Origin: Rhabdophis nuchalis
Taxonomy: Eukaryota > Chordata > Lepidosauria > Squamata > Natricidae
NCBI GenBank assembly: GCA_039707465.1
Contig: CM077648.1
Location: 27,903,119-27,967,118 of the forward strand
Reading direction: 5' to 3'
DNA length: 64,000 nt
Shown: positions 24,837 through 37,000 of the stretch, piece after piece
Numbering within the stretch: the first letter of the stretch is position 1
How the letters are laid out: every line of letters begins with the position of its first letter
Position numbers and translations under genes: made by a program
Notes under the pieces: generated by a model
What the model was told of the DNA's origin: nothing
The model's input: only the letters and a program-made list of their open reading frames with translations
The model's database searches: none

Positions 24837-25924
24837 GTGAGATAATTATGTTAAGTATCAGATACAAGACAGCTGACCACCCGTCCTTACATGGTCACCA
24901 ATGTGCTCTAGCAGTGAACTTCTAGAATCAAAACCGGATATGGGTGTAGAAGCAGGCAGAGTAGAAGGCCACATTATACCATTGAATTGCTGTCAGTTTC
25001 CATTTGAAGCTTCAGTAAACATAGGTTGTAAGGAGCAGTTTTCACTTCACTTGACAAAAACAATGTTCCCAAAGATTGGTGGTGCATGTACATTTAAATT
25101 ATTGAAAAAATAATGATGAATGTCCTGAATGCTGCTTTTCCCCCCATTTGCTGAAAATCATTCTCTGTTGCAAACATATTTGACAAATTTCCCTATTTTG
25201 CAATTCTTTAATTGCTTTTTTATTATATAGGTCATTGCTGAAAATAAAGTAGAGCAAGATGCTTTTATAGAACATTATGTGGTATTTTTAAACTTTGAAC
25301 AAAGGGTCATAAATAAACCTAACACACATGGAAACAAAAGACAACGAAAAAATAGCTTTCTGTCTGCATGGTCTCTGGTGATGAGCCGAAAGACAGAAAA
25401 GGAAAGCAGTATGCTTCCTCCCTTAATTGGGGCATACCAGGGTGTTGTAACACACACACACACATATATGTGTGTGTGTGTGTGTGTGTTTGTTTGTTAG
25501 GTTTTGAGCTGATAAATAAATAAACAAGGGAGACTAGGATAGATCTATTTTGAGCTATTTAGTTCTCATCAGCTAGCCATACCATTACTGGGATTCGAAC
25601 CAGGGAAATATTACATGAGAGGCAGTTGTAATTGCCACTAGACCACTGGTTCTTATCCTAATCTGCTGAGACAGGGGAATAAGTATATACTTGTGTTACA
25701 ACACCCTGGTAAGCCCCAATTAAGGGAGGAAGCCAGATCTATCCTAAAATAGATCTATCCTAGTCTCCCTTGTTTATTTATTTATCAGCTCAAATCCTAA
25801 CACACATGGAAACAAAAGACAACGAAAAAATAGCTTTCTGTCTGCATGGTCTCTGGTGATGAACCGAAAGACAGAAAAGGAAAGCAGTATGCTTCCTACC
25901 TTAATTAGGGCTTACCAGGGTGCT

Positions 25925-25968
<44 letters not shown>

Positions 25969-27192
25969 TTCTGTTTATATTAGAAAATTATATAGTGTGC
26001 CATATGATGAAACAAGACCTTCCCTAGGAGAGATCATGGTATGATCAGTTTATCAATCATAAAAATACAACAAAATTCTATTGCTCTTTACTTTCTAAAG
26101 AAAGCTAGCATTTTAAGTCTTTTGGAATATATTATTCCAGATAGCTAGCCCAATATGTTAATAGAAACATTAAATCATTTTACAGTGCAAATGTATGCAC
26201 TCGATCAAATGTAAGTCTATTTGAAGTCAATGAACCTAAGGCAGAGAAACTTGCAAACGATTGTTACTTGCAAGGTTTTCCAAACTCCATGCGTAATTGC
26301 AAATGACTAACAATGCGTTGGATTATAAAGTACCCTGTTTCCCTGAAAATAAGAGCTTCCTGGATAATATCCAATCAGGCTTTTGAGTGCATGCGCTAAA
26401 ATAAGCCCTCCCTTGAAAAAAGCCCTCCCGCAAAATATTGCAACACAGCAGCAGCCATGAGGTGACCACGCTCGCCGCCTCCTGCCCCTCAGAAATAATA
26501 AGCCCTCCCCAAAAATAAGGCCAAGTGCTTATTTGGGAGTCAAAGGAAACCCTGTCTTATTTTCGGGGAAACGTGTGTGTGTGTGTGTGTGTGTACATAC
26601 TGTGTTTCCCCGAAAATACGACAGGGTCTTATATTTTTTTGACCCACAAAATATGACCTTGGCCTTATTATGGGGGAAGGCTTATTATTTTCTGGGGCAG
26701 GTGAGAAGTGAGGTGTGCCTTTTACCTTTCAAGCTTCGTTGCGTTCCTCGCTATTGTGTATAGGGAAGCCGCTGGTAAAAAAAAACCCTTCTCGCGAGTT
26801 CAATCAAACTTCTTGAAGTCGCGAGAAGGGTTTCTTTTTTTCCCTTTTTTTTTTTACCAGGGGCTTCTCTGGACACAATAGCGAGGACTGCAGCGGACCT
26901 GGAAAGATAAGAGGCACGCCTCATGGCCCAACACTGCCCAACTCGCCTCAATGGTAAAGGCAGCCTGACTGTTTCCCTTCCCCGCCATCCATTTAGCGAG
27001 GAATGACAGGTGTGGGGGGAGAAGCGAGGCATGCCTCTTACATTTCAAGCCCTTTCCAGTGAATCCCCTTGTAAAAGGGGATTTGTTTAATTGTGATTTT
27101 AAATTATGTATTCTGTTTGTGTTTATTGTTTTTTAATTTTCCTGTGCCCCGCCTCGAGTCCCTCTGGGGAGAGAGAGCGGGCTACAAATAAA

Positions 27193-27279
<87 letters not shown>

Positions 27280-27936
27280 AAAAAACCCACGTAAGTTGAA
27301 CTCATGAGGATTTTTTTACAAGGGGATTCACTGGATGAAAGGGTGAGGAATGCAGCGGGGCTGGACAGGTAAGAGGCACCCCTCACTTCTCCCCCCAACT
27401 GCCAACCCCTCACTAAAGGAGTGATGGGGAAGGGAACCAGGCAAGCTGCCTTTACCACAGAGGCGAGGTGGGCAGTGATTTTTTGCGCAAGAGGGAACTG
27501 GCGGGGAAGCAATCACATTGCTGGCCTGCCGCTTTTTTTGTGGCGGGCTCTTTGCACTGGCGGGAAGGGGGGGTAGCACATTGGGCTCTTTTTGCACAGG
27601 AGGGACGGGTGGGGGGTGGAAGCACATTGCTTTGCTGCTGTTTTTGCGGAAGGCTCTTTTTGCGCGGGAGAGAATGGGATGCGAAGCGCGTTGGGCTCTT
27701 TTTGCAAGGGAGGGAACAGGTTTTTTTTTAAAGCACATTGCTGGCTTGCCGCTCTTTTTGCGGCAGGCCCTCTTTTTGCCCCGCGAGCTGTACGTATGGC
27801 AAGGGCTGTGGGGTATGGCAAGGTATGGCAAGGGCTGTGGGGTGTGTGGGGCATGTCCCCCCATGCCCCCCTTCCCTCATTCCGGTTTAGGGGAAACACG
27901 GTGTGTGTGTGTGTGTGTGTTTTCGTAGATTTTCAT

Positions 27937-28007
<71 letters not shown>

Positions 28008-31000
28008 TACATACATACATACATACAGTATTCAAATTTAATTGTTGGCAAGGTAGTTCAGGCAACTGATTAATATTCACATAGCATCCATACAGCTCAT
28101 AGACCATACTACAGTTCGCTTTTATTGTCTTATTTTTGGGAAAACACAGTAGTCATCCAAGTTTTCTGCCATATTCATTGCCATCAGACCCTTTAGAGGA
28201 ATAACTTTGTTCAAATTATTTCATATCAAATAATTATGCTTGCTTCTTATTCATTAAAAGTCTCCAAGCAATCATTACATGTACCATAGTTTGTCTCTAT
28301 GTAACAGGTTTTGTAACAACCTTTTCTGACACACAGACCAAAGATTTCTCTCTGTCTAGTTTGATAATAGCAAGTAATAATTTCTATTTTGTAATAACTC
28401 TTCCATGATAATTTCATTTACACTTAATGCATTATTTTAATATGATTGCTCCTCCTTAAAAGTAGTCCTCCTTTTGTAACCACAAGTGGGACCAGAATTT
28501 TCATAGCTAAGCAAGACAGTTATTAATTTCATTTTCATTTTCATTTTATTCGATTTATATACCGCCCTATTTTCACCTAAAAGGGACTCAGGGCGGTGCA
28601 CAGAAAGATAAAAACCCAACAATACATACAAAATATAAAAGACAATTAAATTATTAAATCTGTGCTAAAATTTAGATACGGTAATATAAAATTAAAACCA
28701 ATAAATATCAAAATTTAAAATTATACCCTTAGTATATGTCAGGCCAGCAAATCATGCACAATTTTACAATCTTTTTTATCATGATTGTATAATGCAGTTG
28801 CTAAGCAAATTGTTAAAGAAATCTAGTTTCCTCCATTGACTTTACTTATTGCAAGCCAGCTGGGAAGGTTGCAAATGGCAATTTAAAAACCTCTGGTGGT
28901 CAGTACCATCTTAACTACCTTCTCTTTTTAATCACATGACCATAGGGATGCTTCAACAGACTCTAGTTGTAAGCCACTTTTTTCAGTGCCATTGTAATTT
29001 TGAACAGTCACTAAATGTAAGTCGAGGACTAGCTGTATCTAATATTTTTTTTGCTTCAGTGACTACAGAAGTGCTGCGGACTGCATCCTGTGTGTAGGCA
29101 GCCTCTTGAAATACAATTTGTGAATTGCTAATGTATGGTTTTGATTATACAATAGTTCCTTATTGTGGGCATTCATTTAAGAATATAGTTTAGCAGGCAT
29201 AAATCTAAGGGGTACTTTTGCTTCCTTGTCTCTATTTCCTTTCTCTTCAGAAGGGCTGTGCAGCTTCTAATCAGGTGGTTTCTTCTTTGCTTCTTCCTCT
29301 GTGAAATGTTGCAGATCTTGGTGAACAATCGCTTTAGTTCCAGATCTGCTGCATCAATGCCTTTATAATCACCTCATTAGACAGGGCCCTCCAGGTGAAC
29401 TGCTTCAGGAAGTTAAGGATCTGAGTCTCAGAGCTTCCTAGGATCGATTATCCACAGCTGAGATAAGGGTAAAAATCTGCCTGAATCAGTAAAATGGGGC
29501 ATATTGATAAATGTCACCATGTGTGGCAGAGATTATTGGTTTAAATTCTTCAGTGATTGAAGTTGTGGAAATACGAGGCTTAAAATGCAGTTAATTGGGT
29601 CATGGCCTAATGTGATTTTCTGTATGATTAATTTAAAAATTTGTAGGTGTCCATTTCTATCCCTGGTGATAAAATGTGCATTATGACATCACGATACAAG
29701 CCCTGCTGCTGTTTAGTACTTGCATTGCAAACTTCACACGGTGGTAGTTAAGAAGCAAAGGTTACATCTCAAAGCTATAACAATATATTTTTGGCAACTA
29801 ATTCATAAAGCATGCATCATGCTTGTAAGATAACAGGAATGGTGCAGCATATTTTATTATGGTGGTTGGTGAATTCAAAACAAGGAGCTGTTATTATTTT
29901 CTGTGATGCTCAGGTGAGGCAGAATTTCGGAGATGAAAGGGAAAAGAGAGGAAAAGATGATTTGGAAAGGTATCTTCCAGTTTGTAAATCCCTAAGCCAT
30001 TAAATAATTGTTGAAATTATTAACATCCAAATTCACCTGGAGCACCAATTGTTGAAATGAAATGCAAATGCTCATTATTGCACATATTAAAACCATGCTA
30101 AATACAATTATGAATTATATATATATATTGCTTTGTCTTACCTTGTAGCAGCACTACTTTTCTTATCTTCCATGTTAGTTCTTTTTCTATAACTTTTTCA
30201 TACACGTTTCATATTTCCCTATTGCATACGTAACAAATGATTCTAGTGAAGATTTTTTTTAAAAATAATCTGATTCATTGATTAAGAAATAACATGGTCG
30301 AGGGTGGATCTAAAGCTGGATTTTCTACTAGTTCAGAGTCCTTAATACTATACATCACTGGTATTTATATTATTTTTTATTTTTTAATCACATTTATGTC
30401 CCGCCCTACTCCGCAAAGGACCCAGGGCGGCAATCTCACTGAGATTCTATCTCACTGAGATTCTATTTATCTATCACATATAATAGTTGCAGACTTATCT
30501 CTTATCCTAATTTAATATCAGAATAGCATCTCACGAAAAGCTGCTTTTCACCAAGAGAACCTGGATTCATTAGATAATTGGGATAATAATTTTTCACAAT
30601 ATCTCCCACTTTCTTCTAAACAAGAAGAAAGGATAAAAAATATAATCGTTGCACTAACCCCGTTTATAAAACAAGAATGTTCAAACCTGGATCCAATCCA
30701 TTATGATACTTATCTGAGTTCCTAGCTTGGGATGCAAAATGTCAAACATAGTTAACAATTTTGTTGAGAATCAGTGTGGCGTAAAAGTTCAAGAAGTTGG
30801 ACAAAGACTTTCAACCGTGAAAATACACTGAGTGACTTTGAATCAGCCCAACTTACCTCACAGAATTGTTTTTCATGGTTAAAATGAATAGAGATCTATA
30901 TGAACTGCCTTGAACTTCTGAAGGGGGTAAATATATCAGATAATCATGAAATGGTCCATATTTATTTTGTATGCATAATATTGAAAGGGAGAACAATCAA

Positions 31001-34000
31001 GCCGTACGTTTGTTGCTTTAACCCTTTATATCCAAATTCATGATTTTTTTATGAGCCTCCTATATCTTCCACTCCATGAAACAATCCAGTCTTTCTCTTC
31101 CTGCTAAATTTCTTTCTTTAATGGCAGACAGCTCCAGTTTAGCTGCAGGGCAAAGGATGAGAGGTCACCTGATGACAGGTAGCCCCTCTCCCTGTTGGCT
31201 TGTTGCTGGAAGAAGTGGCAGCTTGTAGTTCCTTAGAGGCAATCTGGGGAAGGGAATGCTTTCAGCAAGAAAGGTATCACCTTGTAACCTTTGTGGCTGA
31301 CTCACTTACCTGCCCTTTGACCCTTTCAGCTTCACTCCCTGAGGATTTGAGGACCCTCATCGAAGACGCCAAGGAAATGAAGTGGCCCTTTGTGCCAGAA
31401 AGGTGGCAATACAAACAAGCCATAGACCTTGAAGACAAAACAAATTTGCAAGATATGATCAATGCAAGGCTGCATGAGTTACTGGTATGACACCAAAGAC
31501 ACCTGTCCTTGAAACCTGCACTGGCTCTTAAATTTACAGTGACCCAACAGATGGTAGCTTCCTTGTTACACTGGTGACCCCCACACACACCCCTATTTTT
31601 CACTGTTGCTTCTACCCCATGACAGTTGCTAGCCTGCTTCTATTCAAGTCAAGAGTTAAATTGATTCCTGTTGTCATTGGAAGACATGGGGTCAGTGATT
31701 TGATTTTGTTCACATATTGCAAGATATGTAACCTGATCTTTAGTTTAGAATGCGTTTCCATGTAAGCACAGGGTTCATGCGCAAGTGGACTTCCTGCAGT
31801 GAAGAGATTAAAGAAGCCCTCGCTCAAGTGCATCAGGTGTACTTTGGAGTGTGCAAATGAAAAACACAAATCTAACATTTTCTCTGTTAGCCTAATAAAG
31901 AATAATCTTATTCAGCCACCTGAAGGTGAGCATAAAATGATAAAAAAAAATCAAATATATGCCATTATGATTCTAGTTATCAAAGCAAATCGCAAGTAGA
32001 TAAATCTCTTCTGGAATAATAGTTCCATGATAGTTACTTATGGCAATGATTAAAATTTCTAGTATTTTTCCCCTTCAGGTGAAAATTTTCATTTTAAATG
32101 TTACCTGTTAGATAAAGATTGACATTATGTTTTAACTTTTTAAATTTTAGCACAGGGATAACCTATTTAATTTGATATTAATTATTTATATTTTATATTG
32201 TTTGTTTTAACTTCCTGTGCACCGCCCCGGGTCCCTTCGGGGAGAGGGTGCGGTTATATAAATTCGACTAATAAATAAATAAATAAATTAGTGGGCTTGC
32301 CTAGCTCTATGTTGAGGGACAGCAAGCTTGTTTTATTTGTTACATTATGATTATAATTTTGAAACGGGTATTTCCACAGGTATTTTTTAGAAGCTTCTTT
32401 ACTTCTCAAAGCTACTAGGTGATGGGTAGCTGATCTTGAGAATTTTGGGAAAAACAAATTATATTTCCTAATTTATTATTATTGCATTTTTAATCCCTGT
32501 ATGCTTTTGAGTTACTTTGTCCCAGGGCAGTGATGGCAACCCTTTTTCTTATGACGTGCCAAAATTGCATGTGCATGTGCTATCACGCATGTGCACGTGC
32601 TCACTCAATCTACCCACCCAACTGTGCATGCGTGTGACACCACCACCCCGCATGCATGTGTGCATGACCCCTCCCCAGGCTCCAGTTACTTTCCTGAAGC
32701 AACCTCCCCCGGCCCTCCGGAAATGTGGAAACGCAGCTCGCGCTGGAGCTGACGGCTGGCGTACCACCAAATATGGCTCTGCGTGCCATCTGTGGCACAC
32801 ATCCCATAGGTTCGCCATCGTGGTCTTAGGGATCAGATTATAGGATGCCAACAAGTCAGTGCAAAAGAAAGCAGACTCATATTTCTTCTGCCTTAGCCAA
32901 AATACAGCATTGGCTCTGAAAGGCGAATTAAGCCTCCTGTTATACAGGAAACATCTCATTCTGAAGAATGAAATTAAATCTATTCAAAGGCCAACATGTA
33001 ACTTAAAGTTTTGTGAGTGTGCAATTAGCACCTGTTAGAACCATTAACCAGACACCTTTTCCTGCAATGGAAAAACAGCCACAATGGGCAGCCAAAGAAA
33101 CCCAAAGAAAGAGGAAGTTGTTTAAGGTGTCCCCAAAAATATTTCATATACACCCACTCAGGTCCAAATGATGCTTTGTATTTCAATTTGAATCACTTGA
33201 ATAGTCCTAATATCCAAAATTTGTCAGGCACCACAAATTGCCTGGACCTATTCTCTAATGAAGCAATTCCACTTTTTGCTCATTTGTGTCTCTATTACAT
33301 TTTAGGCAAAAGCATAGAGATAAAATAGTCCTATTAGGCATACCCTCTTGGATTCCAAAATCTTTTATTTGGACCATTCCCATCCAAAAGGACCCAACTT
33401 CCTATTGGCAGATTTTTCTGCTAAATGTTGCCTTTAAAATGTTGCCAAAAAGTATTTGCACGGAATTGTAATATTTAAAGTTCTATTGAATCAGTACTAA
33501 GTCATTCTTCTTCTCCCCCTCCATAAGCAAATGGGTTTAATTTCCGTGCGTGATGTAACTTACACGCCTTGACAGAGGAGGAGGGCTCAGTTGCTGTTTT
33601 ACAAATTCCTGGCACTAAGTGAAGTTTTATTGTGATTCTGAATTTGTTTTGGCTATTTTCTACCTCTTCCCTACCCCCCCCCCCCGCTCCTTTTTTCTTT
33701 TTCTTTTAACTTTTCTTTTCCTTTCTGGTGTGTGGCCTTAGACAGAAATTTATGGTGGAGGCTGACCCTTTGACAATGCCCACAAAGCCCCTAGTCTCAA
33801 AAGCATTTGTCTGTTCCCTCCGAGGAAAAACACCTGCAGTACAACTCCCTGAGAAACCTGGATAGATAGGAGAGTAATGTGGCTGTAATAGCAAAGCCAT
33901 GTTTGCACACATTATATTCTCACCCCAGGTAGACGAACCATTTCTGGGATGATACCAATTATTTATTGTTGAAACATCTGTTGATAACTGCAGCTGCCCC

Positions 34001-37000
34001 AGCAAAACAAAGCAGATCTTGGGGTTGCAGGCTAGAGGTCTCTTGGTCCCAGGTCATGCTAGTTTGAAACTATTCACTCAAGTGTCCCAAAGTTTGTGGG
34101 TTACCCATCATTTTTGTGGTTTCATCCTACCATAAGAAGTTATTTCCAAATACTGTGCTCCTCCTTTCCCTGTGGGCTTTGAAGTATTATTTCAGTTTCA
34201 TTGGTAATTTATATTCCAGCGCCATTGTACTGCAGGAGAAAAGAGACACTTCTTTTTGTTTTCCTTTTAATCGTACTTTGACTGACATTTTGACCCATAT
34301 TATTAGTATTAGTCAAGAAAGGCTTTTTCCTTTCCTGCTTTGCTTCCCCCCCATCCCCCTTGCTTTTAAATAATTGAGGCATTATCAGGTTTTCAGTTGA
34401 ATTCTATTCATTTTTTCAAAATTACAGCTTGACGGCTAAAAATGAATTTTGTAATGTTTTCCTATGATTTGAGGAATTATTTTAATTGAACATATTAACA
34501 CAAATAACCCTTTGATGGTATTGTTGGGAAAAACAGTTAACATATTATGTCTGGGTTTATTCTAAAGTGGTGAGTTTAGAATAAGCTCTCAACCAGAATG
34601 AACCAGTGTTTGTAAATGCTCTGGGATCCTTGAATGAAGTGTTTATTATTCTGGAAGGCCAGATTTTGTGGTCCTTATTCACAGCATGCAGCATCTTACT
34701 TCTTGAGTAGCTTCCCTGATCTCAAAGTATCTCTGTGAGAGCACTTGGGTCTCCTGTCTGAAAATTTGACTTAGCCTTGCATTGTTACAAGCCAACCTTT
34801 GTTTGCAGACCACTGCTTGGCTGAGTATGCAAAGCAATCAGGGCTGCTTACATCAGCCTTTTAAACAGTTCAGCTTGGCATTGGCTGCAGAATCCTATTG
34901 TATAAAACTAGCAGAATGAGAAGGATCATAAAAGACACCGAGGAGCTGGCAGGGAGTGGAGAGAATCTCCATATTGTTGGTTTTTATCAAACTTCAAAAA
35001 TTGTTGGAGTGAGTTGTGTACCCTGCAATATTTTTTTTCTCCTCTTCATGATTTTCACTGTTGAACCTTTAGCTAGGAATTTGAAATGAAAAGAAGATGT
35101 GATAACTCTTAGCACAATTTTTCATGAATTCTTTAAGTAGTTTGGGCGAAATTCTCATTCATTAATTTAAATTGAGAGTAATGTATCTGATCAATGTTTA
35201 ATTGATTCAATTAAATGCAGAGAATATGGTCTCTCTGGATAATAAGAACACTTAGTAGTTATTAAAGTTATGTGAATGGTTATTCAAAAAAAGCCCAAAC
35301 ATTTTGAATTTTAACTACCAACTTAGAATTTCTTCAACATTCGATTTTTACTCTTAGTTGCTACGATTATTTATTTCAATTGTTATTTTTGAACTGTTCC
35401 CACCCCCCTACTTTTTGCCTGTTTTGCCACTTCAGAAGATAATATCCACCAGAGCTAGCATAATCATATTTTTATTTTTTTTATTTACTTATTTATTTAT
35501 TCTGCCTTTATCTCCTAACTTCAACATTATGTAAATATGGTTCCCTCTTCCATTTCTTCCTATAACAATTATGTTGTGTAGCTAGGTTGAAAACTAATAG
35601 CTGCCCCACGTGAAACAATTAACTTTTGTTATTTAAGAAGAATTTGAACCTGATCTTTCTGAACTAAGTCTAATGCCGCAACCATTGTGCTATACATTGC
35701 CTCCATATTAGAAGGTAAAAATAGTCATAAAATGTGGGAAAGCTCCCTTCAAAGGATAGGCCAAAAGAGACTTCATTGATGCCTCTATTTGATAATCTAG
35801 ATTTCTCATAGCCAAGTGTTGATTCTAGTGTTTTGTGATCACAATCTAGAGTTGCCAAAATTGAAATCAGCCTCATTCTTCATGCAGCTAAGCTACATGT
35901 ACTGTGGTAGAATCTGTACCTTTCTGAAAATAAGATTCCTGGGACATTTTAAAAATATTTGGAATTTTCAATGTCCTTAATTGAAATTTATGTATTTCAA
36001 AATTTTAATTTAATGAGAAAGCATAACCTATAACAGATTTATAATGCAAAAACCAGCTTGCTCTTAATGCTGTAAAGCTGTAAACTCCTAGAGGGCTTGG
36101 TGATGATGATTCAGTCTCTAATGAGGAGCCATTATGACATACATAGTCAGAACTACAGGTGAAACTCGAAAAATTAGAATATCGTGCAAAAGTTCATTTA
36201 TTTCAGTAATGCAACTTAAAAGGTGAAACTAATATATGAGCTAAGACTCATTACATGCAAAGCAAGATACATAGAACAATATCGGACCTCTGAAAAGTAT
36301 AAGCATGCATATGTACTTAGTACTTGGTTTGGGCCCCTTTTATGATGCTAATGAAGTCAGCATCCCCATAAAGCTCATCTTTCTCTTGGCTTTCTCTTGG
36401 TCTTAATGAAGTACAGTGGTCCAAAGTCCTGTTGCTCAGTGGTTCAAAGTCCTCTTTTCTGATGAGAGCAACTTTTCAATCTCATTTGGAAACCAAGGAC
36501 CCAGAGTATAGAGGAAGAATGGAGTGGCACACACTGCAAGATGCTTGAAGTCCAGTGTGAAGTTTCCACAGTCTGTGTTGATTTGAAGAGCCATGTCATC
36601 TGCTGGTGTTAGTCCACTGTGCTTCATTAAGTCCAGGGTCAACACAGTCATCCACCAGGAGATTTTGGAGCACTTCATGCTTCCTTCCACAGATGAGCTT
36701 TATGGGGATGCTGACTTCATTTTCCAGCAGGACCTGGCACCTGCCCACACTGCCAAAAGCACCAAAACCTGGTTCAATGACCGTGGGATTACTGTGCTTG
36801 ATTGGCCAGCAAACTTGCCTGACCTGAATCCCATAAAGAATCTATGGGGCATTGCCAAGAGAAAGATGAGAGACATGAGACCGAACAATGCAGAAGAGCT
36901 GAAGGCCGCTATTGAAGCATCCTGGTCTTCCATAACACTTCAGCAGTGCCACAGGCTGATAGCTTCCATGCCACGCTGCATTGAGGCGAGTAATTGCTGC

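Larger units (their letters stand above)
26599..28150. mobile_element. GC-rich composite palindromic element
   Basis: Starts ACTGTGTTTCCCCGAAAATA and ends TTTTTGGGAAAACACAGTA, inverted ends of the same MITE family. Inside are two fold-back modules, an L2-like tail, a degenerate GC-rich tandem array and simple repeats. Open frames in both strands arise from this composition and show no domains. The boundary may mark several nested copies rather than one element. Confidence 0.6.

Noticed and set aside
25550..25660. Possible tRNA gene on the minus strand
   Set aside because: The B box is perfect but the stems do not form a proper cloverleaf, and it sits within a repeated complex; a SINE head is a better explanation.
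25441..28030. Regular short repeats that could be mistaken for a CRISPR array
   Set aside because: They are microsatellites with no spacers, in a vertebrate intron.
26750..28050. Several ORFs of 75-178 codons in the GC-rich composite
   Set aside because: Both strands are open because of base composition and tandem repeats; residues are low complexity and match no family.
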